Program-made: the position numbers and the translations under genes
From: Eustoma russellianum
Taxonomy: Eukaryota > Streptophyta > Magnoliopsida > Gentianales > Gentianaceae
Assembly: GCA_036186865.1 (NCBI GenBank)
Contig: AP025074.1
Coordinates: forward strand, 12,052,155-12,116,154
Direction: 5' to 3'
Length of the DNA stretch: 64,000 nt
Shown here: positions 31,403 to 42,935 of the stretch, piece after piece
Layout: the number at the start of each line of letters is the position of its first letter
Numbering within the stretch: position 1 is the first letter of the stretch
The notes under the pieces: model-generated
Database searches by the model: none
Told to the model about the DNA's origin: nothing
What the model saw: only the letters and a program-made list of their open reading frames with translations

Positions 31403-34400
31403 GTGCGTGTTATGACGGACAGTGAGGTAGAGGAGGTCGGGGACATAGTTATAGGTGAGATGTTAATTAGCAAAGTCCCAGCCTACGTCCTATTTGATAG
31501 TGGTGCTAGCCACTTGCTTGTTGCCAGGAGATCCGCCAAGAACATGAGTATTCTATCAGAACATCTTGAGATCCTTTATCATGTTCAAGCTGCAAGTGAC
31601 CAGGTGTTGGTATCCCACTATCAGTTCAAGAAATGTCACTTGGAGATTAATGAGCTTGAGTTCTCCGCAACCCTGATCCCGATCTAGATGCATGATTTCG
31701 ACATCATTCTGGGCATGGATTTCATGGCAAGATATAGTGCTACTATCGACTAACATAAGAGACAGGTCAGTATGCAGACACCGGATAAACGAGAGACTAT
31801 CTTCCAGGGGGATGTCAAATTGAAAAAGTCATCCAGAAAAAAAAAATCTACATGACTGCAGCATAGGCCTCTCGGGCATTGAAGAAAGGAGCTAGGGGTT
31901 TTCTTGTGTATGTTCTAAATGCCAGTGCTGAGACTCCATCGATTGAGGATATTCCAGTGGTACGAAATTTTAAGGATGTCTTCATTGACGAGCTGTCAGG
32001 TTTATCACCGAGTAAGGAAGTAGAGTTCGAGATCGACCTCATACCCGGAGCTGAGCCGATTTCGAAGGCACCATACAGGATGGCATCAGCAGAGTTAAAA
32101 GAGCTTAAGGAGCAGTTGCGGGAGTTGCTGGACATGAAGTTTATCAGGACTAGTGTTTCTCCCCGAGGAGCACCAGTGTTGTTCGTGAAAAAGAAGGATG
32201 ACAGTACAAGGTTATATATCGACTATCGTGAGCTAAATAAGATCACGATAAAGAATAAATACCCACTACCGATGATCGACGATCCATTTGATCAGTTGAA
32301 GGGTGCCAGAGTGTTCTCGAAGATTGACCTTTGATCAGGCTACCATCAGTTGAGGATTAAGGCAGAAAACATAGCAAAGACTGCGTTCCGCACTCGATAT
32401 GGGCACTACGAGTTTCTTGTGATGCCTTTTGGACTGACGAATGCAATTGCGGCCTTCATGGACTTGATAAACACAGTATTCAGGAAGCAGTATGACCATT
32501 GTGTGGTAGTGTTCATCGACAACATCTTGGTGTATTCACCTGATGTGGAGACACATATTGCACACTGGCAGGAGGTATTGGAGACTCTTAGGAAGAAAAA
32601 GTTGTATGCAAAGTTCAGCGAGTGCGAGTTTTGGTTAGAGAATGTGACTTTCTTAGGCCGCGTGATTTCTAAGGAGTGCATTTCTGTTGACCCAAAGAAG
32701 ATAGATACAGAATGGCTCCAACCTACTAATGTCACTGAGGTACGTAGTTTTTCCTGGCCATGTCGGTTATCATCGCAAATTCGTGGAGGGATTTACGAGG
32801 ATTGCAGCACCCCTGAGTCGATTGACTCAGAAAAAAAAAGACTAAGTTTGTATGGACCTCCGAGTGTGAGGTAAGCTTTGCAGAGTTGAAGTGGAGGTTG
32901 ACGACCGCACCAGTATTGGCACAGCCCTCAGACGCTAAAGGGTTTGTCATCTACAGCGACGCCTCGAAGAATGGGTTAGGATGCGTGTTAATGCAGGAAG
33001 ATAGGGTTATCGCATATGCTTCGAGACAGTTGAAGCAATATGAGCAAATTACCCGACCCATGATCTGGAGTTAGCAGCGGTGATGTTTGCGTTAAAGATT
33101 TGGCGCTATTACTTATACGGTGTGAAGCGCTAAGTCTTTATCGATCATAAGAGTTTGAAGTATCTATTCACACAGAAGTAGTTGAATATGCGTCAGAGGA
33201 GATGGCTTAAGCTATTGTAGGATTATGACCTGACCATTAGTTATCATCCGGGAAGGCAAACTGAGTTGCAGATGCCTTGAGTAGAAAGTCTAATCACGCT
33301 AGACAGACACCATTGGAGAAAGAGATGGCAGAATTTGATATTGACATTGTTGATTCCACTGCTAATGTTCTGGTGGCCTTGGTTATTACACCATCTCTGA
33401 TTGAGCGGATTAAGGAGGCCCAGAAGGAGGATGTGACGCTCAGAGATATCCTAGAGAGGATGTTGACCAGTCTGATTGAGGGCTTCCAGATTCATGACGA
33501 TGGCAGTATCTGGTACCAAGGAAGGTTGTGTGTGCCTGATGTTGAGGACCTGAGGAAAGAGCTATTAAAAGAAGCGCACAATTCGAAGTTGTCGATTCAT
33601 CCAGGTGCTACGAAGATGTATAATGATCTAAAGAATCACTATTAGTAGAGTGGGATGAAGAGACACATTGCTGAGTCCATTGAGAGATGCCTCTTTTGTT
33701 AGCAGGTTAAGGCAGAGCATTAGAGGCCGGGAGGTTTGATATTGTCGTTGAAGATACCAGAATAGAAATGGGAGCATGTGACGATAGATTTTGTTGTAGG
33801 GCACCCTAAAACAAGAAACGACAACGACATGATCTGGGTGATTGTTGATCAATTCACGAAGTCTGCTCACTTTCTACCTGTACCGAGTGACATGACCTTG
33901 GAGAGATTGGTGACGCTATACATCGATGATATTGTCAGTCTTCATGGAGTCTCTGTCAGTATCGTTTTAGACCGTGACCTGAGTTTCACTTTCAGATTCG
34001 GTTCAGCTTGTTAGAGAAGGTTGGAGACGGAGCTACGATTGAGCACTGCTTTTCATCCATAGACCGATGGACAGTCTAAGAGGACTATTCAGACTCTAGA
34101 AGACATGTTGAGAGCGTGCGCAGTGGACTCCAAGTGAACAGGATGGTATGATCAAGCTAATTGAATTCTCGTACAACAACAATCACCACAGCGCTATAGG
34201 CGTAGCATCCTTTGAGGCGCTTTATGGACGTTAGTGCAGGTCCCCCGTTCATTGGGATGAAATCTATGAGCGTGTTATTACCGGACTCGAACTAGTTGAG
34301 CAAACTAAGGAGAAGGTAAAGATGATTCGTGATAGACTCAAGGTTGCTCAAGATAGAAGCAAGAGTAGGGCTGATTCGAAGTGACGCCTCCTAAAGTTCT

Positions 34401-34820
34401 CTGTGTGCGAGAAGGTTTACTTGAGGGTGTCGCCGATGAAAGGAGTTTCACGATTCGGTTTGAAGGGTAAATTGAGCCTCGCTACATTTGACCGTATGAG
34501 GTACTCGAGAGGGTCGGTATCTTAGCCTACCGACTAGCGTTACCCTCTGTATTGGCTCAGGTACACGGCGTATTCCACGTGTCTCAGTCAAGGAGATATG
34601 TTCTGGATCCCAGCCATGTTCTAGAGCGCCGCCGTTGAGGATCCAACCGGACACTACATATGAGGAGACTCCTATCAAAATTGTAGATCGCAAGGACCAG
34701 GTGTTGAGACACCGAGTCATTTCTTATGTCAAAGTTCAGTGGACTAACCATACGGAGCGCGAAACGACTTGGAAACTCGAGGAGCAGATGGGAGAGAATT
34801 ATCCACAGCTCTCTGAATAA
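31403..34820 (+). pseudogene. pol: Gypsy 3 pol: protease to chromodomain, many stops
   Basis: Protease has VLFDSGASHLL near 31490. RT begins about 31980 and has stops, for example TGA in place of Arg near 32333; its active site reads VVFIDNILVYS near 32515, so the second Asp is Asn. RNase H has YSDASKNGLGCVLMQ near 32960. Integrase has the first Asp (TIDFV) and second Asp (LDRD), but Lys in place of the catalytic Glu (DGQSKRTIQTLE, near 34075), with several stops. A chromodomain ends the protein (YVKVQWTNHTERETTWKLEE, stop at 34818). There is no intron-like segment at any of the three sites interrupted in gypsy 1 or 2, so this copy serves as an uninterrupted reference. Confidence 0.9.
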
Positions 34821-34866
34821 GGTACGTCAAGTTTCGAGGACGAAACTTTTTATAAGGTGGGTAGGA

Positions 34867-37027
34867 TGTTACAACCGTGAAAAAAATAAATAAAGAAATA
34901 AATATAATAATAATAATAGGAGGACAAAGATAAAAGAAAAGAAAGGGAAATTACCTAATCTAAAATATTCAAGATAACTACACTATCTTATCTCCATAAA
35001 TTATTCCATCAAAATACTTAAAATCTCTCCCCTAATCAAAATAAAATCCCCCAACCCCCATATCTAAAAGCAAAGCATACTTCAAAAAAAAGGGGAGAAG
35101 AACGGCTGTGAGGGAGAGGGAGGAAAAGAGAGAAAAAAAAAGAAAAAAAAAGGAGAGAAGAAGAAGACTAACGCGGTCTCCAAATTCGAGTTCCAATCCG
35201 TCTAAATTGTTCGTTTTAGTGTCAATCAGGTAGGTGCCTCTTCCCCCCTCAAATGGGTACAATCCATGCATGCTTTGATGGTATTTTTTTTATGTGATTC
35301 ATTGCTTTTATTTGTATTAGATGTAGATTTGTATTTGTTTATATTCGAAAAAGCATGAGGTAATTATTTTATTGCTACAATGTGCTTGTATGTGTTTGAC
35401 TTGGGTGGTAGGATTTGATTGAACCAAAAATAACCTTGAAAGAATTGAAAAGTGGAAAATTTTCATATTAGGAGACTCTTAAAAGTTAGTGTTTTGGCCT
35501 TAGAATAGGTTCATCTAGCCCGGAGTAGGTTGGGATTTGGTTGGAAGTCGAAAAATGGGTCTGACGGACGCGTTTCAGGGGGTGGCGCATGGGACCCACG
35601 CGCGGCCCCTGACGGCACGTCCGGACACGTGCTGACGTGTCCACTCCCAAAAGTTGTGCCTCGTTATAACGAGTACAACGCAACTGGTTTGAGGTCAATC
35701 GGAGTTAAAACGAAGATTTTATGAAGGTTAGAAGGAAATAGAAAAAAATAAAAAAAAGAAAATGCTGTTGGACCGGCCAGTCTGCCGGACAGGACCGGAT
35801 GGCCAGCGGACCGGACCAGGTAGCAGGCCGGCCCAAACCGGAAAAAAAAAATCTGGAAATTAATTTCTGAAATGAATAAATAATAAATAATTAATTAAAA
35901 TTAGTTTAAAATTCCAGAAAAATATATTTAATTATCAGAAAATTCTAAATAAATTCCAGAAAATATAAAAGGTTAAAATTAAATTATTTTCACTTAATTT
36001 CTGAATTTTAGTAAATGTAAATAATTAAAAATAATTAGTAGTAAATGGAATTAATTAAGGAAAAATCAGTAGAAAATTCTAGAAAATTAATACAAGCTAA
36101 GGAAAAATAAGGGGATGTTAAATAACAACTTTCCAATATTCAAAATTTTACGAATCCAAATATTGAGTGCCGGAGTTGGTGAGGATGGGCGTACGAGCCC
36201 CAGACGACTTTTGTTGTTGCATTCATGGCACGTGCATTGCATGAGGTATACTGCGTCTATAGGGCGTAGGTATCGGGATGACTTACCGTGTCTATTGGGC
36301 ACCGGGGTCATGAGACATACTGCGTCTATAGGGCGTGGGTGTCCAAACGGAAAGTGGTGGCTAGAGACCACGACGCTGGATTTAGGACCCGGGGGCATGC
36401 ATTGCATATAGGTCTAGGGGCATATTGCATGACATGATTCTCGTTGCGTGTGACACGTTGATTGAGCATGCATCACGTACTTGCGCATTTTTATGTGGAG
36501 TGCTCTAATTATCGCACTTACTTTATCTTATGTGGTTTTATCTTATATTTATGTGCTATGTGGTTATATCATATCTATGTGCTATGTGGCTATATCATTT
36601 TGGTATGTACGTTTTGTATTTGTTTGAGGCGGGCATCTACTGGGTGATTTCTGTCACTCACCCCTACGTCCCAGGCGAGCCGGATGAGGACTACGAGCGC
36701 ATCTTCATTGAGGACGGGATGGACATAGCAGAGTGGGCTGGTTGAGAGCTGCAGCTAGGATATGAGGGGACTCTGCAGCTGTTTTGTTCTTAGTTATACT
36801 TTGAGGATTTTCCACATACTACTTTACTACTTTTATTCCCAGAATTTTTATTTAGCAATGTAATGACGGTTACTGGAGTTTAATATATGTTATGGTTTAC
36901 GTTTCCGCGAAAAAATTTCTACGTCATTTTGACAAGTAAGAGATTGATTCGACGCTTTGTATTCTCCTTAGTGAGATACGGCGGGTGCACTGTTCCCGTT
37001 GTTAGAGCTCGGGAGCGGGGCGCTACA
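34867..37027 (+). repeat. Gypsy 3 3' LTR
   Basis: 2161 bp, matching the 5' LTR throughout. It is preceded by the CGAGGACGAAAC motif and a purine-rich tract (about 34850-34866). It repeats the acidic peptide box (36674-36745, frame from 36530) and the terminal module (36978-36989), and is followed by ACCTC. Confidence 0.95.
36530..36745 (+). CDS. Conserved LTR peptide, gypsy 3 3' LTR
   Basis: This is the counterpart of 27043-27258. The tail GEPDEDYERIFIEDGMD keeps the frame; the change from the 5' copy (Cys to Arg) is the only amino-acid difference seen in the tail. The frame is intact in both LTRs although the element's pol is wrecked. Confidence 0.48.
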   Translation: MWFYLIFMCYVVISYLCAMWLYHFGMYVLYLFEAGIYWVISVTHPYVPGEPDEDYERIFIEDGMDIAEWAG

Positions 37028-37115
37028 ACCTCTTCCTCCTCTATTAGAGTAGGTTCCTCGCCCTCTCCTATTAGAGGGACTTCCTCTGCCCCATTGGGAC
37101 ATTCCTGTAAAAATA
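37028..37115 (-). pseudogene. Endogenous caulimovirid: Gly/Arg-rich region after RNase H
   Basis: Just past the RNase H frame (which stops at 37116), a different frame encodes an RG-rich stretch (RRGRGTYSNRGGRG) that runs to the gypsy 3 insertion point and continues at 25376. RG-rich tails often bind nucleic acid. Its role in this virus group is not known to me. Confidence 0.65.
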
Positions 37116-37652
37116 TCATTCATTAATATATTCTCTAGTAAGGAAATCAGGAAGACTATTATCTGCTCCTTTTTTGTATTGAATTTCAAAGTCAAATAGC
37201 GCCATATGAGCTTGCCATCTTGCAAACATCTGCTTAGATACATCATGCTTGAAATCTTTATTAAACATATATTTTACAGCTTGGCAATCAATTCTTATAA
37301 TAAACTTCTGATTATATAAATCATCTTGAAATTTAAGAACACATTTGACAATAGCAAGAATTTCTTTTGCTATAGTAGCGTAATTCTTTTGACTATTAGT
37401 CCACTTTCTTGAATGAAACCTAATCAAATATTCTTGATTATCTATTGGTGAAACTTGTTTTAGTATACCTCCATATCCTATATCTAAGGCATCTGTTTCT
37501 ATAATTTTTTCCCAATTTGGGTTTGCTAACATCAGACAAGGCAAATGAGTTATCTTTTGCTTAATTACCTGGACTGCTTTAGTATGATATTCAGTCCATG
37601 GTTTAACATTTTTCTTCAACCTATCATATAATATTGCAGTATCTTCTGCCAA
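37116..37652 (-). pseudogene. Endogenous caulimovirid: RNase H domain
   Basis: This stretch encodes the RT thumb-connection followed by RNase H, with the first catalytic Asp in IETDALDIGYGGIL, Glu in AKEILAI, and Asp in IRIDCQAVKYM. The last part (KKGADNSLPDFLTRE) is the usual end of the domain. The frame is open for 178 codons. Its N-terminal side is frameshifted relative to the RT piece at 37688-38026. Confidence 0.88.
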
Positions 37653-37659
37653 ATTTTTA

Positions 37660-38380
37660 TAATAAGGAGAAATATAATTTAAACTTCCTAAAAACTTTGT
37701 AATTGGGTTTTATCCAGAATAATATCTGGAAATTTAGAAGCAAATTCAATACTTCTATTAATTGGAATAATTTTCTCTTTTTCTATATTATGACCTAAAA
37801 ATCTGATTTTTATTTGATATAGTAACATTTTTTGTCTAGAAATAACTAAACCATTTTGAATAATTATTTTCTTGAAAATATTCAAGTGTTTAAAATGTGT
37901 TTCAATATTTTTTGAAAATACAAGAATATCATCTATATATACAATAATAAAATCACTATATGGAATGAAAATATCATTCATAATATTCTGGAATTCAGAA
38001 GGTGCATTTTTTAATCCAAAAGGCATTACATTCCATTCATAATGTCCTATGGTACGGTAAATGCAGTTTTGTATCGATCAGATTCATTTATTTGAATCTG
38101 CCAATATCCTGATTTTAAATCGAATTTAGAAAATATCAATGCCTCATTTAACCTATCCAATAAATCTTTTTATTAGGTATAGGATACCTAATCCATTTTA
38201 ATACCTTATTCAAAGGTTTATAATTTATCACTAATCTAGGAACTCCACGTTCCTGTTCAGAATGTTTATTAACATAAAATGCAGTACATGACCATGGAGA
38301 TTTAGATGGCTTAATCAATTTGTTTTCTATTAAAGAAGATATTTCTTTTTTACATAATTCTAGGTATTCAGAATTCATTT
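37660..38380 (-). pseudogene. Endogenous caulimovirid: reverse transcriptase domain, frameshifted
   Basis: Two open pieces cover it. The first (38148-38378) has the SPWSCTAFYV and RLVINYKPLNK patterns of RT motifs 1-2. The second (37688-38026) starts MPFGLKNAPSEFQ and holds the catalytic YIDD box at 37928-37939. The stretch between them (about 38030-38147) carries several stops and frame changes. The catalytic residues are present but the domain cannot be read through. Confidence 0.9.
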
Positions 38381-38514
38381 GACAAGGTCTAGCCTTTGTC
38401 GGAATTCTTCTTCATCAAAATCCTCTTCATATGGAAGAGACACTATATGTTTCTTTCTATCCCAGAGAGCATTAGGATGGTCATTACATATTTGTAATGA
38501 AAACTCATTCTGTA

Positions 38515-39231
38515 TTATTTCAATCTTATCCTGTAATTTAGGATTTTGTAATTTTCTTCTATAGTTAATATTGTAATTTCTTGTTTTAGGAAATTAATTT
38601 GATTTTCTTTTGCTTTTACAGATTCTGTAAAATTATTTATAAACCTAGTTAAAGGTTCTGTTATGAATTGAAAAGTAATTTCTTTTCCTTTGAAATTTCC
38701 TATAAACCCTTTTTTATCAATATTTTTGATAGGAAATAATTTTTGTAAGAATGGTGTACCAAGTATCATCTGGTTAGTAATATTCTTTACTAATAAAAAA
38801 CTAACAGGAATACATACATACTCTTTACAAATGTAAGACTGTGGAAGCTTATAATTTATTTGCAATTTCTACCCATTCGCAGAGCTTAATGAATGGGTAG
38901 TTTTTTGAAAATACCTAGTAGGTATTAATCCTTCTTGAATACAATTCAGATCTGCACCACTATCAACTAGTGCTACTAATTCTTTGCAAAATTTATCATC
39001 AATTAACAAATTAATCTTCACATACCATTTTTGTGAAGTAACAATTTCTAAAATAGATAAATATTTCTGATCATTTAATACTTCTAAAATATTTTGAGAA
39101 GGTACTGAGAGAATCTCTTTCCCTTTTTCTAATTTATGGACTCTCTCCTCTAATGTTATATTATTCTGTTTTGTTTCCTTAATTTCTTGTTTAAGATTAT
39201 TAATCTCAATAATTAATTCTGAAATACTCAC
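38515..39231 (-). pseudogene. Endogenous caulimovirid: aspartic protease region
   Basis: The protease active site is ALVDSGADLNCI (near 38955) after a coiled-coil stretch (39230-39100). The flap and the second part (ILGTPFLQKLFPI, near 38760) follow after a stop near 38866. This enzyme would cut the viral polyprotein. The continuous frame on both sides of that stop suggests a single nonsense change there. Confidence 0.85.
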
Positions 39232-39569
39232 ATATTTTTATTTTTAAATCTTTGAGACATTTGTCTTTTAACTTCTGCTAACGTATAAGGTTCTGTATTT
39301 TGAGTTATTCTTGCTGTAGAAGACTCAGCTTCTCCTTTATTACTGATATAAGATATGATTCTTTGTTTAATTTCAGAATCATCAATTAATTTTAACAAAT
39401 CTAAAATATCATTTGTTAAAACATTTAATTCTAAATCCTGAAATTGTGAAATAATTTGGTATAATTGATCTTCTTCTATATCAGAAGATTTTTCACAACA
39501 TATTTCTCCTCTTTTACAAGGATCACATTCTTCTTCTGAAGAATATATACTATCATTTTCAATTCCCAT
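39228..39569 (-). pseudogene. Endogenous caulimovirid: acidic linker between coat protein and protease
   Basis: A Glu/Asp/Ser-rich stretch of 113 codons includes CDPCKRGEICC. No enzymatic motif is visible. An acidic C-terminal segment after the coat protein knuckle is common in this family; the CxxC...CC cluster is a noticeable detail whose role I cannot state. Confidence 0.7.
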
Positions 39570-39609
39570 GACTTCTTCTGGATATTCAGAAGATTGATCT
39601 GACTCTATT

Positions 39610-40731
39610 TCAGAATCTGAATTTAATAATATATTTGTTAGAATATTTATTATCTTCTAGATTATTAATCTTTTTCTTTACCCAGCATGTTTTTGCCTTA
39701 TGACCTGAGCGTCCACATTTCCTACATATTATGTAAGGTTTAAAAGACTTAGTGTCCTTTCCATAAGTTTTCTTAGCGTTATCAACCTTTTGAGTAGATC
39801 TTTTCCTTTTTCTATCTTCTCTTTTCATTTTTCTTTTTTGAAATTTATGAGAAGATCTAATTTTCTTATGTTTTTTATCATTTTTCTCTAAATTATCTTC
39901 CATGCCAAATTGAGCACAGAATTGACCTAATTGTCTTTTTTCATTTAGAGAATGTCTTTTAATTTGTTGATTTAAATTTATTTCATTACATAAAGCTAAA
40001 CCTTCTTGTATACAAGTTCCTATTAACTTGCCATAAGTATAATTTTCATAATTTATACTTACTTCCCCTTTACGAAGATTCTTACGAACTCTTTCCGCAA
40101 ATAAGGAAGGTAAACCATCAATAAATTTTGATTTCCAATGAGTACTATTAGACTCTGGGAGCTCCATTACTCTACTTAAAAACGTATCTTTATACCACCT
40201 AAATGAGATAAGTGTTCTACATCTGAGATTCTGTAATAATGTTCTGATATTTTCAGAATTATCAGACCATCTTCCTGTAAAATGTTCTATTATGTTGAGT
40301 ATTAAAGTATAAACTATATTCTCAGTTTGTACTCCATCTTCTATTTTTACATTACTTAATATTTCTGTCCTATTTTGGGCTGTAAGATAATTATCCCACC
40401 AACCATTCAATTGACCTGTGAATCCAGATATAAGCATATTTGCTACACCTTTGTCAGTATTACCATTATTCTTACAAATAGTGCTATACATTATTATTCT
40501 GTGAACAACATTATATATTTGTCGTTCTGTATATCCATCTATATTCCATTCATAGATAGATTTTCCATGATATGAATTATTAAATATATACTCTTGTTCC
40601 TCTATTAATACATCTTGAAGAGTAGGTCTAGGATAATAGTACATCCTTTGTATTGGCTTATCTGCAAATTTATATTTTAGTTTATTTATTTCATCATCTA
40701 TTACCTTATGATGGTTTTCTTTATCACTCAT
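39610..40731 (-). pseudogene. Endogenous caulimovirid: coat protein with zinc knuckle
   Basis: A 373-codon open frame. The middle part has the caulimovirid capsid patterns GFTGQLNGWWDNYL and WYKDTFLSRVMELPE. A very Lys/Arg-rich segment follows, then the nucleic-acid-binding knuckle CRKCGRSGHKAKTCW (CX2CX4HX4C, near 39690-39725). This is the longest intact viral frame in the window. The upstream frame (40761-41027) is separated by stops, so the protein would not be made as part of a polyprotein now. Confidence 0.92.
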
Positions 40732-40760
40732 TAATTCTTCAAACTCTTCATCAAGAGTAC

Positions 40761-41779
40761 TTAATTTAAGATTTTAAACTTAATATCTAACATCTTTTCT
40801 AAATCAGTAGTAGATTTTAATTTAAAATCTTTTACTTCTGGTGGAGGTTGAATTGTAGGAATTGCTATAATATCCCTACTAGTACTAGCTTTTTCAGTGA
40901 CTTGTACTTTTGTTTTTATTTCTTTGATATATGATAAAATCATATCCATTTTGTTATCTATGGATTTGATTTGTTCTCCTAATACTATTAAATATAAATT
41001 ACTATAATTTTGTTGTGTCAAAATCATATTTATATGAGCAACTGTTGTTTGAAGAGTATTATTCTCCAGAAGTTTTTTGAAAAGCAGTAAAATATCTTAC
41101 TTCATTTTCTTTTCCTATTTGAAAAGACTGTTGTGGAGGAAAAACTGTATGTAATATCTTTCCATTTATAGTATAATCTCTTTCTATGACAGAAATAAAA
41201 CTATGAATATAATTGTTTAAAAACCAAGGTACAAAAGGTACTACTTGATTTTTTTCAGAAAGATCTTTATAATATTGTTCTTGAAAATATAATTTATCTT
41301 CTGTATTAAAATTACTAAAAAACCAATTTCTAAATGGTTTCCATTTAGGTAAATTAAATTCTTTATTTATTTGTTTTCTTGCAGAGATCCTGGACTAAAA
41401 TCTATTTTCTGGTTTATATTCATATTGAAAAATTCATTTCAGATTCGGTTATTTCCGGTTCTTGATTTTATGAATTCCTTTTAACTATATTAGTTTCATT
41501 AATTCTTATTTCATCTATTGATGCAGGATATTCTTCTCTTATTTGAGAAGTTGAAGCTCTTGAAGGACTTATTACCTTGTAATCCAGTGGAGATATATAA
41601 TGATGTGAAGATCTACTTCTTGAAATACTAGATCTTGTTCTATAATCTATTAGATTTTTGTTATCAAATTTTATTTGTACAGTTCCTTCATCAGACTGTA
41701 TAATATTAATTGGATTATTATCCACATATGATTTTGAAGGAATCGATGCTTCCATTACCCCAATTTTCTGGGAAATCAA
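40761..41779 (-). pseudogene. Endogenous caulimovirid: region between movement and coat proteins
   Basis: Three pieces lie in different frames: a Ser/Arg-rich stretch (41468-41779), a middle part with an aromatic motif FVPWFLNNYIHSF (about 41180-41250), and a coiled-coil-like piece starting near NYSNLYLIVLGEQI (40761-41027). The position matches the virion-associated/linker part of petuvirus-type polyproteins. Stops and frame changes break it at about 41040-41110 and 41400-41470. Confidence 0.72.
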
Positions 41780-41799
41780 TTTCTTCCCATTTAATCTTT

Positions 41800-42464
41800 C
41801 TCCTAGTACCTATATTAGATTTACCAAATTTGTTTCTATTATTATTGTTTCATTTATTGGTTTATCCATAATCCTACATTTAGGATTTAATGTAACCAAT
41901 GGTTTATAATATATTCTATAACAAATACATATCACTTCCGATCCTGGTTTGTAATCATAACCATGAGTTTTTATATTTAGAGTTAATGCATCACAAACAT
42001 TAACATCTGATAAAGATAATCTTAAGTTTGGATATATATTAAAATATACTGGACCATGAGCCAGTGACGATTGTACTATACCAATCAATGATTTTTTCCA
42101 ATTATTATTTCTAGCATCTCTTAAGCTGCTAAAAAGCTTTCTGGCAAACCTTCTAATGTTAAAGGTTTAAAAGCTACTTGAACTAAGCCAATATGAATAA
42201 ATCTATAATTAGATTTATATCTACATAATTCTTTATCATTAAGTAATTTATTATCATATCATCTTTATTAATAGATATAGTTGATTCAGTAGTTTTAACT
42301 ACCTGTTTCAACCCTAATTTCTCAAAAGTTCCTAATTGATAAACTATTTTATAGTCTACCTTAGGAATTGTCCATTTATTAAGTAAATCTATATTATGAG
42401 GAATATTATATTCTTCTTCAATATTGTTTTTAACAGTATCTTCACTCTTGATTATATTCATCAA
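41800..42464 (-). pseudogene. Endogenous caulimovirid: movement protein
   Basis: Movement proteins carry virus from cell to cell through plasmodesmata. Two open pieces (42183-42464 and 41810-42088) show the family core: KPLTLEGLPESF, SSLAHGPVYFNIYPNL and LTLNIKTHGYDYKPGS. A frame change lies between them near 42090-42180. The first ATG of the open piece is at 42464; whether it was the original start is unclear. Confidence 0.86.
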
Positions 42465-42860
42465 GAGAATATGTGTTGAACTGTACCATATATCTAACTA
42501 TTATCCATGGCTTTGATAGCAATTATTAACCCAGAACAGAAGAAAAGGAACATAAATATAGAAACAAAGAAAAGAAACATAAATATAGAAACAAAGAAAA
42601 CAAAAAAACAAACAGATCTTCATCATACTGGAAAATTCATTTAGGGTCCTAGGTAAATTTTTACACAGATTAAATCTGGCTATGAATCTTATTATAATTC
42701 TCAGTACGCAGTCTCGCCCTTAACACGCCTTTATTCATTCGGCTAAAACGGGCTCCCGCAATTTCGAGAGATTATAATAAACTCAGCCTGACTTAATAGT
42801 AACCTTACCCAAATAGAACAAATTTCCTCAGTATGCTAAAGACTTTTTCTTTACTGATCA
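42465..42860. other. Leader/non-coding region of the endogenous caulimovirid
   Basis: No gene. On the minus strand, TGCTATCAAAGCC at about 42508-42520 resembles a tRNA-Met primer site with two mismatches. To its right is an A-rich direct repeat (two units of AACATAAATATAGAAACAAA, about 42549-42598), then about 260 bp of unique-looking sequence up to the TA microsatellite. I see no convincing promoter elements. Confidence 0.5.
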
Positions 42861-42920
<60 letters not shown>

Positions 42921-42935
42921 ATATATATATATATT
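42861..42935. repeat. (TA)n(TG)n(TA)n microsatellite between pararetrovirus and LINE
   Basis: About ten TA, then about seventeen TG, then about nine TA units. It lies exactly between the viral leader and the 3' end of the minus-strand LINE. Confidence 0.95.

Larger units (their letters stand above)
25377..37027 (+). mobile_element. Gypsy 3: decayed Ty3/gypsy chromovirus carrying a solo SIRE LTR
   Basis: Two LTRs (2163 and 2161 bp), a tRNA-Met primer site, gag-pol with chromodomain, a purine tract and duplication ACCTC. Inside, a solo SIRE-like LTR (27606-30669, minus) sits in the leader between primer site and gag. Gag is shortened by a large deletion and pol holds many stops. RT has FIDN for FIDD and integrase has Lys for the catalytic Glu. 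It belongs to the Tekay-like group by domain order and LTR terminal module, but to a different family from gypsy 1, 2 and 4. Confidence 0.93.
37028..42520 (-). mobile_element. Endogenous caulimovirid (petuvirus/florendovirus-type), decayed
   Basis: On the minus strand from right to left the order is movement protein, virion-associated/linker region, coat protein with zinc knuckle, protease, RT and RNase H, then a Gly/Arg-rich C-terminus. This order in one long polyprotein-like region is that of the Petuvirus and Florendovirus group of Caulimoviridae. A degenerate tRNA-Met-like primer site lies near 42508-42520. At least eight frame changes and several stops separate the domains. There are no LTRs and no integrase, as expected for a pararetrovirus. 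Genus assignment is tentative. Confidence 0.88.

Noticed and set aside
37028..42520. A functional or replication-competent virus copy
   Set aside because: Many stops and frame changes, two large insertions and missing sequence make this a relic.
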